From: Streptomyces sp. MBT53
Lineage (GTDB): Bacteria; Actinomycetota; Actinomycetes; Streptomycetales; Streptomycetaceae
Reading direction: 5' to 3'
Length of the DNA stretch: 64,000 bases
Assembly (NCBI RefSeq): GCF_016654115.1
Contig: NZ_JAEQAZ010000046.1
Span: forward strand, 47,718-111,717
Position numbers and translations under genes: made by a program. Shown piece by piece: positions 14,952 to 24,200 of this stretch; positions within the stretch are counted from its first letter, which is position 1; each line of letters opens with the position of its first letter. Below the pieces are notes generated by a model. It worked only from the letters and a program-made list of their open reading frames with translations. It did not search any database and was not told where the DNA came from.

Positions 14952-15398
14952 GTGGCGAACATTGTCTTCAACATCGCCCTGGGCAAGCTGGCCACCTACG
15001 CCGGTCTGCCCCTGACCAACGACGCACTGATCATGGTCCCGATCGAGACGTCCGGGATCGTCAACGACGCCACGATGCGCGACTACGCCGACCTCTCCAC
15101 CCTGCTCGCCGGAGCCAGCAACGAGCAGACGACCATGGGCCGCAAGACCCTCGCGTCAGTCACGGCGACGGTCGACAACACCAACGACCGCGTGAACATC
15201 GACTGCGCGGACGTCACCTGGACCGCCGCCACCGGCAACGCCATCAGCGCGGTGGTCATCTGCTACGACCCGGACACCACGACGGGCACGGACAGCGACC
15301 TGATCCCGCTGACCAAGCACGACGTCACGATGACCCCGGACGGCAGCGACTTCACGCTGACCATCTCGGACTTCGCACGGGCCAGCTCGGCAGCCTGA
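14952..15398 (+). CDS. Hypothetical phage structural protein, 148 aa
   Basis: GTG at 14952 follows AAAGGAGA. The 148-residue protein (MANIVFNIALGKLATYAGLP...) has features seen in many actinophage genomes: an N-terminal helix-strand unit, then a central part rich in T, D and N (TATVDNTNDRVNIDCADVTW) that looks like a beta sandwich. It ends with a terminal SDFARASSAA. It precedes the 942-residue repeat protein by 19 bases. Function unknown; likely virion-associated. Confidence 0.65.
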   Translation: MANIVFNIALGKLATYAGLPLTNDALIMVPIETSGIVNDATMRDYADLSTLLAGASNEQTTMGRKTLASVTATVDNTNDRVNIDCADVTWTAATGNAISAVVICYDPDTTTGTDSDLIPLTKHDVTMTPDGSDFTLTISDFARASSAA

Positions 15399-15417
15399 TC
15401 CACGGGGAGGCCAGCTC

Positions 15418-18246
15418 ATGGCGCGGATGTGGACTTGCGGCTTCGAACTCCAGTCGACCAGCGCGGAGTTCGGCGTCAACAGCGGAGTGATCGTCACCGG
15501 CTCACCGACGATCTCCACCACCGTCCACCGCGCGGGCACGGCCTCCCTGCGGATCAACTCCAGCGCAGCAACGCAGTTCATCGAGCACCAGATCACCACT
15601 GGTGTCGTCATGCGAACGCTGCACCGCCTCTACCTGCGGGTCGACACACTGCCCGACACCGCGACCAACATCTACGGCATCGGGCAGAGCGGCTATTTCC
15701 CCGCCCTGCTGCGGCTCCAGACCGACGGCACGCTGGTGCTGCGCGACGGTTTCACCGAGACCACGCTTACGGGCACCTCGTCGGCTCTCACCCTCGGCCG
15801 CTGGTATCGGGTCGAGCTGGACTACACCGACGTCTCCGGCACCCTCACCAGCGGGGTGTCCGCCTTCAAGGGCTACCTCGACGGCTCCCAGTTCTCCAAC
15901 ACCCTCTGCTCCAACATCAACGGCTTCAGCCGCGTCCGCTTGGGCGTGCAACTCGCTGCAACGGCCGACTTCTACATCGACGACGTCGCCATCAACGACA
16001 CCACCGGCAGCGCACAGACCGGGCTCCCCGGACCGGGCTCCGTGGTGCACCTCAGGCCCAACGCCGCAGGCGACAACAACGGGTGGGCAACAGCCGTCGG
16101 CGGCACGGCCGGCACCGCCAACAACTACACGAGGGTCAGCGAGCGGACCCCGGACGACGCGACCTCGTACAACCAGACGACCGCCACTGGCACCACCACC
16201 ATCGACGACTTCAACGTCGAGGACAGGGCGACCGCCGGGATCGGCTCCAACGACACCGTCACCCTGGTCCAAGTCGGCGGCCGGGTCGCCTCCGACAACA
16301 CCACGGCGGCAAGCATCGTCTACCGGCTGAAGGGCCAGTCCGGCGGCACCGTCCAGGAGTCCGCGTCGGTGACGGTCGCCAACACAAGCTGGTCCGTGCA
16401 CGCAGGCCAGTCCCCGCGTCCGTACCAACTGACGGCCTACGTCAACCCCCAAGGCTCCGCCGCCTGGACGCCGACCGCGCTGGACGGAATCCAGATCGGC
16501 GTACGCGGCGACGTCTCCCAGACCACCGTCCGCAGGGTCAGCACCTTGTGGGCCCTGGTCGATTTCCAGCCGCTCACCACGGCGGCCCTGACGCTGGCCT
16601 CCGAGATCGACACCGGCCAGGCTCTCGCCAAGAGCAAGACGCGGGCGCTCGGCATCTCCTCGGAGACCGGAACCGCGCAGTCCCTCGCCCGTGGGAAGAC
16701 CCGGGCGCTCGGCGTCGCAGCTGAGTCAGACGCTGGGCAGGCGCTCACCGGGCGAAGGTCCCGGCAGCTCGGAATCGCAGGCGAGACGGACAGCGCGCAG
16801 GCGCCCGGGCGCGCGAAGGCTCGCGCGCTCACGCTCGCGTCCGAGAGCGCGGCGGCGCAGGCCCTGGCCCGGAGCAAGCGGGCAGGAATCACCACAGCTG
16901 GCAGCTCGGAGGCGGCACAGGCACTCGCGCGGTCGAAGCGTGGTGCTCTCGTCCTGGCCGCAGAGACCGATGCGGCTCGGCCACTGACCGGCGTCCGTAC
17001 GGCGGCTCTCGGGCCGGGCGCGGAGACGTCCACCGGGCAGGCCATGGGCCGACGCAAGACCAGGACGTTGCCGCTCGCGGCAGAGACCGAGACAGCTCAG
17101 TCTCTGGCCGGCCAGAAGCAGCAGGCGCTCGGCGTCGCGGCTGAGACGGCGACAGCCCGACCGGTCGGTGCCTCGAAGGCGACCGCGCTCCCGGTGTCGG
17201 AGGAGTCCAGCCGGGCTATGCCGATCGCTCCGGCGTCCGGCCTCACCTCGGCAGAGGAGACCAGCACGGCCCTCGGGTTGGGCCGTGTGAAGACCCGCGC
17301 GTTGGGCGTGGCGGGTGAGGTGGGGGAGGCTCGGCCGCTCGGCCGGGTCAGGGCGCGCGGTCTCACCGTGGCGGGCGAGATCGCGACTGCCGTCCCCCTC
17401 ACGGGGAGGCGGAGCCGGGCCCTCGCATCGGCGGGGGAGACGTGGACGGCGCGCCCTCTCGGCCTGTCGAAGGCCCGGCAACTGCCTACCGCGGTCGAGG
17501 TCGGTGAGGCCCTGGGCCTGTCCGGCGGATCGGTCGCCGCGCTCGGCCCGGCCGCCGAGACGGATACAGCTCGGCCCGTCACCGGCAGCAAGACGCAGGC
17601 GCTCACCGCCAGTTCGGTGATCGAGTCCGCGCAACCGGTCACGGGCCGCAAGACCCGCGCTCTGGGCACGGTCGGCGAGACCGGCACCGCCCGGCCGCTC
17701 ACCGGCGGGAAGCGGCGACCGCTGGACAGCGCGTCCGAGACGGCCGCTGCACAGCGCCTGCTCGTGCCTGGCACCGCGGCCCCGGCCGAGGAGACCAGCA
17801 CGGCCCGGTCACTGGCCGGGGCAAAGCGGCAGGCGCTCGCCTCGGCGGCCGAGAGCGCCGAAGCGCAGCAGCTCGGCACTCATTCGCTCCTCGCGCTCGG
17901 CCGCGCGGCGGCAGCAGCCAGCGCGCAGCCGGTCGGGCGCCGAAAGCAGTTGGTCCTGTCAACAGCCGCCAGCACCGAGGCCGCGCAACCGCTCGCCGGG
18001 GCCAAGGTCCTTGGTCTCGGCCCGGCTGCGGAGATGTCCCGAGCCCTGATCGGCCCGAAGATCCGGATCACGCAGGCGCTTGACCACCACCAGGCGCTCG
18101 CCCTCGTTGGCCACCGCCAGCAGCCAGCCGACCACCTCGGCGCCAGCACGTCGGGCCCAGTCCTCGCCCCGAGCACGAGCGGCCCCACCCTGACGACGTC
18201 CACCAACGGGCCGCGACTGGCAGCCACCACGACCGGAGGAGGCTGA
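15418..18246 (+). CDS. Lectin-like protein with 24 tandem 20-residue repeats
   Basis: This 942-residue protein starts with two beta-rich domains. Residues about 1-200 read as a concanavalin/LamG-like jelly roll (WYRVELDYTDVSGTL, then DFYIDDVAI near the end). Residues about 205-385 form a second sandwich. Residues 388-863 are 24 tandem units, 22 of 20 residues and two of 18, with a loose consensus x-R-A-L-G-x-A-x-E-x-x-x-A-x-P-L-x-x-x-K. The last 40 residues carry a short STSGPxL repeat. It lies between capsid and connector genes, so capsid decoration is more likely than a tail fibre; adhesion to the cell surface would suit the lectin part. Function is inference. Confidence 0.7.
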   Translation: MARMWTCGFELQSTSAEFGVNSGVIVTGSPTISTTVHRAGTASLRINSSAATQFIEHQITTGVVMRTLHRLYLRVDTLPDTATNIYGIGQSGYFPALLRLQTDGTLVLRDGFTETTLTGTSSALTLGRWYRVELDYTDVSGTLTSGVSAFKGYLDGSQFSNTLCSNINGFSRVRLGVQLAATADFYIDDVAINDTTGSAQTGLPGPGSVVHLRPNAAGDNNGWATAVGGTAGTANNYTRVSERTPDDATSYNQTTATGTTTIDDFNVEDRATAGIGSNDTVTLVQVGGRVASDNTTAASIVYRLKGQSGGTVQESASVTVANTSWSVHAGQSPRPYQLTAYVNPQGSAAWTPTALDGIQIGVRGDVSQTTVRRVSTLWALVDFQPLTTAALTLASEIDTGQALAKSKTRALGISSETGTAQSLARGKTRALGVAAESDAGQALTGRRSRQLGIAGETDSAQAPGRAKARALTLASESAAAQALARSKRAGITTAGSSEAAQALARSKRGALVLAAETDAARPLTGVRTAALGPGAETSTGQAMGRRKTRTLPLAAETETAQSLAGQKQQALGVAAETATARPVGASKATALPVSEESSRAMPIAPASGLTSAEETSTALGLGRVKTRALGVAGEVGEARPLGRVRARGLTVAGEIATAVPLTGRRSRALASAGETWTARPLGLSKARQLPTAVEVGEALGLSGGSVAALGPAAETDTARPVTGSKTQALTASSVIESAQPVTGRKTRALGTVGETGTARPLTGGKRRPLDSASETAAAQRLLVPGTAAPAEETSTARSLAGAKRQALASAAESAEAQQLGTHSLLALGRAAAAASAQPVGRRKQLVLSTAASTEAAQPLAGAKVLGLGPAAEMSRALIGPKIRITQALDHHQALALVGHRQQPADHLGASTSGPVLAPSTSGPTLTTSTNGPRLAATTTGGG
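16579..18006 (+). repeat. 60-bp coding tandem repeat array
   Basis: Twenty-four in-frame units encode the 20-residue repeat of the lectin-like protein; two units are six bases shorter. The units are diverged at DNA level (stable core GAGAC/GAGTC and CTCGGC words), so the array is old rather than a recent expansion, or selection keeps the protein pattern. Confidence 0.75.
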
Positions 18247-18248
18247 CC

Positions 18249-18938
18249 ATGCCCGATGTGGGAGACCTCGTCACCGCGACGCTGACGGTGAGCCCGGCGG
18301 ACGGCACCACCGCGGCAACGCTCTCAGTGCTCCGGCCGGACGGGACGACCGCCAGCCCGGTGGTCACCGGGGCGGACGGGGGCGCCACCTGGACGGCCCC
18401 CGTCGTCTACACCCTGGCCGGGATCTGGCGGCTGTCGTGGACGGTCACGGGCACGGGCGCCTCCGTGGAACACGAGCTGGTGTCGGTGGCGCCGGCCCCA
18501 ACAGTGGGTCCACAGCTGCACGTGTACGCGACGACGACACAGCTCGCCAACTACCTGCACGCAGCGCCCCCGTTGGACTCGCCGAAGCTCCTCGCCGACG
18601 CGTCCAAGGCATTGGACGACGCGCTGCTCACGGCGGTCTACGACACCGACGCCGACGGCATGCCCACCAACACCGATGTGCAGGAAGCGTTCGCCGAGGC
18701 CGTCTGCGCGATCGCCGAATGGTGGGGCGAGACCGGGGACGCGATCGGCGCTGACGGCGGCTGGGACAGCGTCTCGGCCGGACCGGTCTCCCTGTCCCGC
18801 AGTTCGAGCGGCTCCTCGACGACACCCATCGCCGGTGGCGCGCTGCCACCCAGGGCGGCATCCGCACTGGGGCGGCTCGACGGATGCGTGTTCCGCCTCG
18901 GCGTCGTGGGCTCCAGCTGGCTCGGTGCCAGATGGTGA
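18249..18938 (+). CDS. Head-tail connector with extra N-terminal beta domain
   Basis: ATG at 18249 is two bases after the previous stop. The 229-residue protein has an N-terminal immunoglobulin-like beta domain (about residues 1-85) and a C-terminal helical domain (about 95-175; LLADASKALDDALLTAVYDT then DVQEAFAEAVCAIAEWW) typical of head-tail adaptors of the SPP1 gp15/HK97 gp6 type. These form the first ring under the portal. Position directly before the stopper and tail-completion genes supports this. The N-terminal extension makes it roughly twice the usual adaptor size. Confidence 0.72.
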   Translation: MPDVGDLVTATLTVSPADGTTAATLSVLRPDGTTASPVVTGADGGATWTAPVVYTLAGIWRLSWTVTGTGASVEHELVSVAPAPTVGPQLHVYATTTQLANYLHAAPPLDSPKLLADASKALDDALLTAVYDTDADGMPTNTDVQEAFAEAVCAIAEWWGETGDAIGADGGWDSVSAGPVSLSRSSSGSSTTPIAGGALPPRAASALGRLDGCVFRLGVVGSSWLGARW

Positions 18939-19252
18939 GGCAGGTGCCGGGCTTCCTGCTCCGGCACACCGTCACCGTCGAGGCCTACCTCGGCTCATCG
19001 AGCAAAGGCGACGCCTACGGGCCGCGCGAACCGGTGCGCTGCCTGCTCGACGAGACAACGAAGCAGGTCACCAACCCAGGCGGCCAGAAGGTCTCGTCCG
19101 GCTCGAACTACATCACCCGCCCGGATCACCGGCCGCCGCTGAACTCCCGCGTGACGCTGCCTGACGGCCGGATCACCAAGGTCATCACGGTCGCCCGGGT
19201 CGACGGGGCGGGACTCCCAGTGCCCTCCAACACGCAGGTGTTCCTCGAATAG
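18932..19252 (+). CDS. Head-tail stopper protein
   Basis: ATG at 18932 overlaps the adaptor gene by seven bases; GTG at 18935 is an alternative. The 106-residue product (MVRQVPGFLLRHTVTVEAYL...) reads as a small beta-barrel similar to SPP1 gp16-type stoppers, with the RHTVTVEAY start common in actinophage versions. Stoppers close the connector after packaging. The assignment rests on size, strand pattern and position between adaptor and tail-completion genes. Confidence 0.65.
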   Translation: MVRQVPGFLLRHTVTVEAYLGSSSKGDAYGPREPVRCLLDETTKQVTNPGGQKVSSGSNYITRPDHRPPLNSRVTLPDGRITKVITVARVDGAGLPVPSNTQVFLE

Positions 19253-19263
19253 CGGAGGCGATC

Positions 19264-19614
19264 GTGGCGCAAACCTTCCGGCTCCGCTTCAACGGGGCCC
19301 CGGCCGCCCGGGCCATGCGCGAGGGCGCAGCCCGCGGCCTCCTCCTCGCCGCCGAGCACGTTCTCCAGCAGTCGCAGGAACTGGTGCCACTGGACGAGAG
19401 CCCCCTCTTGCAGTCCGGCACAGCCAGCGTCGATGCACCGTCGCTGACCGCGGCGGTTTCCTACGACACCCCGTACGCCGTGAAGCAGCACGAGAACCTG
19501 GCGTACCGTCACGCGCCCGGCCGGACCGCGAAGTACCTGGAACGCCCGCTGAATGCCTCGCGCTCCGACGTCCTCGCGCTGATCGCGGCGCAGATGCGGC
19601 GGGCGCTGCGGTGA
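19264..19614 (+). CDS. HK97 gp10-like tail completion protein
   Basis: GTG at 19264. The 116-residue protein has an N-terminal amphipathic segment and the pattern VPLDESPLLQSG...AVSYDTPYAVKQHE (about residues 40-80) followed by a basic helical end. This is the recognisable core of HK97 gp10-like proteins, in which the aligned PVDTGxLRxS and YAxxxExG motifs are usual. They join the head connector and the tail. Its stop overlaps the next GTG by four bases. Confidence 0.75.
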   Translation: MAQTFRLRFNGAPAARAMREGAARGLLLAAEHVLQQSQELVPLDESPLLQSGTASVDAPSLTAAVSYDTPYAVKQHENLAYRHAPGRTAKYLERPLNASRSDVLALIAAQMRRALR

Positions 19615-20045
19615 GCGGATACACCAGCAGCCTCCTGGACGGAATCGCCGGTCTCCTCGATGAGGCCGGCGTCGGTGTGTTCCAACCGGACGACGTGATC
19701 GAGGACCCGGCGACCGGGATCTTCCGGGGCGTCATGCCCGACTCCCCGGACCGGGCCATCGGCCTGACGGCGTATCCGGTCGAGGACACCGATCTCACGG
19801 ACGCGATCACGGGCGTGCAGATCCGTATGCGCGCGGGCCGGGATCCGGACGCGATCGACGACATGGCCGACTCGGTCTGGGGCGTGCTGCACAACCGCAG
19901 GCAGTACCGGGTCGGCGACATCTACGTGGCTCTGTCGTGGCGGCAGTCGCAGGCGTGGATCGGTCAGGACACGCAAGGCCGCATGGAGCTGACCAGCAAC
20001 TACTACTTCCGGACGACCAGGTCCGGGTCTCACCTGATCGACTAG
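19611..20045 (+). CDS. Tail terminator protein
   Basis: GTG at 19611 overlaps the previous stop (GTGA). The 144-residue protein has helix-strand-strand pattern (YTSSLLDGIAGLLDEAGVGV at the start, then GIFRGVMPDSPDRAIGLTAY) matching minor capsid/tail terminator proteins of lambda gpU or SPP1 gp17 type found at this position. Such a protein caps the tail tube when it has reached length. Assigned by position and fold-like pattern. Confidence 0.7.
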   Translation: MSGYTSSLLDGIAGLLDEAGVGVFQPDDVIEDPATGIFRGVMPDSPDRAIGLTAYPVEDTDLTDAITGVQIRMRAGRDPDAIDDMADSVWGVLHNRRQYRVGDIYVALSWRQSQAWIGQDTQGRMELTSNYYFRTTRSGSHLID

Positions 20046-20054
20046 GAGGACCGC

Positions 20055-20528
20055 ATGTCCACACCCACCCCGGTGACCGCGCTCGCCCGCCGCTGGGCGC
20101 TCCAGCTCGACATGGCCGCAGCGAAGGACGGCTCGGACTGGCAGTCCGTGCCAGGCGTCACGAGCTTCGAGCCGTCCGCCGACCCGAACATCGAGGACAG
20201 CAGCGACTACGACTCGGGCGGTTGGGCCGGAAACACGAAGACCGGCCAAGCGTGGGAGCTGGGCGTCACGGTCAACCGGCGCATCAACGACCAGGTGAAG
20301 GTCTACCACCCGACGCACGAGGCCCTGCGCGCCGCCGCGTATGCCTTCGGCAGCAACAGCCAGGTCCACATCCGTTACTACGACCGCGACGGCCTCCCCG
20401 AGGCGTACGAGGGCACCGCCGTGGTCACCTGGAAGCCGTCCGGCGGCGAGTACACCGCCCTCGACCAGGTCGAGATCACGCTCACCGGCGACGGCCCGCT
20501 GCTGCTCATCACGAACCCGGTGGCCTGA
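20055..20528 (+). CDS. Major tail (tube) protein
   Basis: ATG at 20055 follows TAGGAGG. The 157-residue protein has a beta-sandwich pattern with YDSGGWAGNTKTGQAWELGV in the middle, which fits siphovirus tail tube subunits, and an SDYDSGG loop seen in many actinophage examples. It polymerises around the tape measure to form the tail tube. It precedes the chaperone frameshift pair and the tape measure, the standard order. Its stop overlaps the next start (ATGA). Confidence 0.85.
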   Translation: MSTPTPVTALARRWALQLDMAAAKDGSDWQSVPGVTSFEPSADPNIEDSSDYDSGGWAGNTKTGQAWELGVTVNRRINDQVKVYHPTHEALRAAAYAFGSNSQVHIRYYDRDGLPEAYEGTAVVTWKPSGGEYTALDQVEITLTGDGPLLLITNPVA

Positions 20529-21055
20529 TGGCCGAGCGCAACAACGACTTCGAGGCCCTCGACGACTACCTCGACGACTACCTCGACCTCCCCGTGAAGG
20601 GTCGCGACGGGGAGACCCGCGTGTACCGGATCGAGGACCCCTCCGCCGAGGAGGGCATCAAGATCGAGCGGATCACCTCGCTCGCGGCCCGGCTCGCGGC
20701 CGGCGGGAAGGCACCAGACTCCGCGGTCCTCGACGACCAGGAGGAACTGAACCTCTACAAGATGTGCCTCGGCGCCGCGTACGAGCCGCTGATGCACGAG
20801 CTGAAGTGGGCCCAGTTCAAGCACGTCGCCTTGACGGCCATGTTCTGGGTGACCACGGACAAGGACACCGCGAAGCAGTTCTGGCGGACGGGTCAGCAGC
20901 CGGGAAAAGCACCGAACCGGGAGACACGTCGGCAGGCGTCGCGCGACTCCTCGGGGTCGGCTGCGGCGAGCGCGACCCGGTCACCGGGCTCTACGAGTGG
21001 TACGAGGGCGGGATCCCAGCGCCGAAGCAGGGGCAAGGGCAGGCCCCGGACCTGA
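20528..21055 (+). CDS. Tail assembly chaperone, zero-frame product (G-like)
   Basis: ATG at 20528 overlaps the tail tube stop. The 175-residue zero-frame product has an acidic N-terminus (NNDFEALDDYLDDYLDLPVK) and a helical core (EEGIKIERITSLAARLAAGG... and AYEPLMHELKWAQFKHVALT), the pattern of actinophage tail assembly chaperones of the DUF7426 kind. After the slippery site at 20902-20908 the zero frame becomes a basic, low-complexity tail ending at 21055. Chaperones of this type coat the tape measure during tail assembly. Confidence 0.78.
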   Translation: MAERNNDFEALDDYLDDYLDLPVKGRDGETRVYRIEDPSAEEGIKIERITSLAARLAAGGKAPDSAVLDDQEELNLYKMCLGAAYEPLMHELKWAQFKHVALTAMFWVTTDKDTAKQFWRTGQQPGKAPNRETRRQASRDSSGSAAASATRSPGSTSGTRAGSQRRSRGKGRPRT

Positions 21056-21258
21056 GCTGGCACAGCCTCCTCTCCCTCTGGCCGCTCATCGAGACCGACC
21101 TCCACCAGACGTACGGCATCGACGTCGAGTCCGGCATCCTCCAGGACCGCTCCTGGCGATGGCTCCAGGCCCGCATCTTGGGCCTGCTCAGCGCGGAGAC
21201 CCGCCTCCAGCGGCACTTCGCGCCACCTCCCGAACAGCCACAGCAACGCAGGAGGTGA
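20528..21258 (+). CDS. Tail assembly chaperone, -1 frameshift fusion (G-T-like)
   Basis: Ribosomes that slip back one base on G-GGA-AAA (20902-20908) continue in the -1 frame: the sequence then reads GKSTEPGDTSAGVARLLGVG and runs to a stop at 21258. The fusion is about 243 residues. The downstream frame has no start codon or ribosome-binding site of its own near the shift. It encodes a sensible domain (LYEWYEGGIPAPKQ...SWHSLLSLWPLIETDLHQTY), so expression by frameshifting is the best explanation. Lambda gpG/gpGT is the known model. It ends seven bases before the tape measure. Confidence 0.82.
20902..20908 (+). other. Programmed -1 ribosomal frameshift site GGGAAAA
   Basis: The heptamer GGGAAAA sits exactly in X-XXY-YYZ phase relative to the zero frame (codons GGA, AAA at 20903-20908). 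Both frames carry real coding character around it. Placement between the tail tube and tape measure genes is where this mechanism is conserved in long-tailed phages. Confidence 0.85.
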
Positions 21259-21264
21259 GTCGTC

Positions 21265-24200
21265 ATGGCCCTGACCGTGGGCGAGCTGACCGGCATCATC
21301 AGCATCGACGACCGGACCGTGGACCCCGCGCTGCGCCGTGTCGAACAGGCGATGCGACAGACCGGTGTGCGCCTCGGGCAGGATGCCGACGATGCCGGGC
21401 AGGCCGCCGGCCGCAACCTCGGTGGAGGCTTCGTCCGTGGCGCGGATGGCCAGTGGCGCAACATGCAGGCGCAGCTGGTCGACGCCGTCACGGCCGCCGC
21501 GCTCGAAGCCGAATCCGCGGCTCATCGCGGCGGACAGCGTGTCGGCGACGGGTTCGGGGACGGCCTCACCCAGGGTGCCCGGCAGGCCGGGGACGATGCC
21601 GGCGCCGCCGCAGGCGATGGCCTCACCACTTCCGGCGACGACGGCGCGGACGACGCGGTATCCAGCTGGTCAGACCGCCTGGGCGGACTGAAGACGGCTG
21701 CCCTGGGAATCGGCGTCGCCGCCGGGGCCGTGCTGATGGACGCCTTCGGCCAGGCCATGGAGCAAAACCAGATCACGGCCAAGCTCGGCGCGACACTGGG
21801 AGCGACCCCGGCGCAGGCTCAGCGATACGGGAAGATCGCTGGGCAGCTGTATGCGGGCGCGGTAACCGAAGATTTCCAGACCGCCGCGGACACGATCAGC
21901 TCCGTCATGGGGTCGGGCTTGATCAAGCCCGATGCCACGAATTCTCAGATCCAGTCGATCAGTACGAAGGTCTCAGACCTGGCGACTACGTTCGACCAGG
22001 AACTCGGCGGAGTCACAAACGCGGTCAGCCAGCTTATGCGTACAGGCCTCGCCAAGAGCGCGGACGAGGCCCTGGACATTGTGGCCAAGGGATTTTCGAC
22101 CAGCGCAAATAAAGGTGACGATTTCCTTGACACGCTAAACGAATACTCCACCCAGTTCAAAAGAGTTGGGCTCGACGGAAAGACCGCTGTCGGCCTCATC
22201 GACCAGGCGATCAAGGGAGGCGCTCGCGACTCCGACCAGGTCGCCGACGCGCTCGGGCAGTTCGGCGAGCTGACCATCGGACAGAGCAAGACTGTTCAGA
22301 GCGCGTTCCAGAGCATCGGTCTCAGCTCTGACGCGGTGGCGTCCAAGCTGAAGAAGGGCGGAAAGTCGGGGCAGGAAGCGCTCCAGATGACTCTGGACGC
22401 GCTGCGTGGCACCAAGGACGAGACGACAAAGCTCAATGCGGCCACCGCCCTGTTCGGCGACCCAGGCACCGTCATGGGTGACGCTCTTTTCGCGATGGAC
22501 CCGGCGGGTGCCGCCGCATCCTCAGGAATGGATAAGGCGGCGGGCAGCGCTAAAAAGCTCGGCGACAGTGTCCGCAACAATGCGGCAACGCAGGTCGAGC
22601 AATTCAAGCGCGGCGCCATGCAGAAGCTCGTCGATTTCCTCGGCACCACGGTCATTCCCGCGCTGACGAAATTCTTCGGGTTCCTCCAGGATCACCAGAC
22701 AGAACTCAAGACCGTCGGGATCATCATCGCGGCAGTCGTCGTACCGGCCCTCGTCGCACTCGGCGTCCAGTCGCTGATCGCGGCCGGACGGATGGCGACG
22801 GCCTGGGTGGCCGCGCTGGGCCCGGTCGGCTGGATCGGTCTGGCGATCGGCGCCCTGGTGGTCCTAGTGATCACTTACTGGGACCAGATCAAGAGCGCAA
22901 CGCTGGCGGCCTGGGGCTGGATTGTCGGAAAACTGATCTGGGCCAAGGACATGGCCGTCGCCGCGTTCCTGAACTTCACCCTGGTCGGCCTAATCATCAA
23001 GCACTGGGGCGCGATCAAGAGCGCGACGATGACCGCCTGGAACGGGATCGTCGGCTTCGTCAAGGGCATCCCGGGGTTCCTCTACAACGCCTTCCTGAAC
23101 TGGACCCTGCTCGGGCTGATCATCAAGCACTGGTCCGCGATCAAGACGGCAACGGTCAACAAGGCCACGGAGATGGTCAACTGGGTCCGCGGACTCCCCG
23201 GCCGGATCTCCAGGGCGATGGGCTCCCTCGGCTCTCTGCTCACGCAGAAGGGCCGCAACGTCGTCCAGGGCCTGTGGAACGGGATCCAGGGCATGGGCGG
23301 CTGGATCCGGTCCAAGCTCATGAGCTGGGCGAAAAGCGCCATTCCCGGGCCGATCGCCAAGGCCCTCGGAATCAACTCGCCGTCCAAGGTCACCAAGGCG
23401 CAGGGCCGTTGGATCGCCCGCGGCCTCATCGACGGCCTCACTGGCTCGTCAAAGCAGGTCAAGGCAGCAAGCGCCAAGCTGTCGGACATCATCGCCGACA
23501 GCCTGAGCCCCGGGAAGAAGCGGTCCAAGGCCCTCGGCACGCTCGGCAAGGGCACGAAGCAACTCCTCGCGCTGGCCAGCAAGGAGGAGAAGCTGGCCGC
23601 CCGGCTGAAGACCGCATCCAAGAGCCTCGCGGACCAGATCAAGGCCCGGGACGCACTCGCGGCCGACGTGAAGAAGGGCGTCCTCGACGGCGCCGACATC
23701 ACCAAGCAAGACAGCGGCGGCTGGCCCCAGACAGCGGAGTCGATCCTCGCCGGGCTGAAGTCGGACACCGCGGCGGCCCAGCTCTTCGCGAAGAACCTGG
23801 CGACGCTACGACAGAAGGGCGTACGGAGCGACCTCATCGCGCAGATCGCGCAGGCCGGAGTGGCGCAGGGCTCGTCGGCTGCCGCGGCTCTGGCGAACGC
23901 GAACTCCGGTCAGGTCAAGCAGATCAACAGCCAGCAGGCCGCGCTGGTGAAGGCGGCCGGGCAGGCCGGGGCGACGGCCGGCGACGCGATGTACGGGGCG
24001 GGGATCCGCGCCGCACAGGGTCTGGTCAGCGGCCTGAAGTCGCAGCAGTCGGCGATCGAGCGGCAGATGCTGGCGATCGCCAAGGGGATGTCGAAGAGCA
24101 TCCGTGCGGCGCTCGGCATCAAGAGCCCGTCGAAGGTGATGGCGCTGGTGGGTCAGTACACCGCGCAGGGCCTCATCAAGGGTGTCGAGGGGCAGCGCAG

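Noticed and set aside
16579..18006. CRISPR-like or satellite repeat array
   Set aside because: The 60-bp units are in frame, lack spacers, are diverged at DNA level and conserve an amino-acid pattern, so they are a coding repeat.
20341..20901. An independent gene starting at 20341 and running to 21258
   Set aside because: The upstream part overlaps the tail tube and chaperone genes out of frame with arginine/proline-rich junk; only the part after the slippery site is coding, by frameshift.
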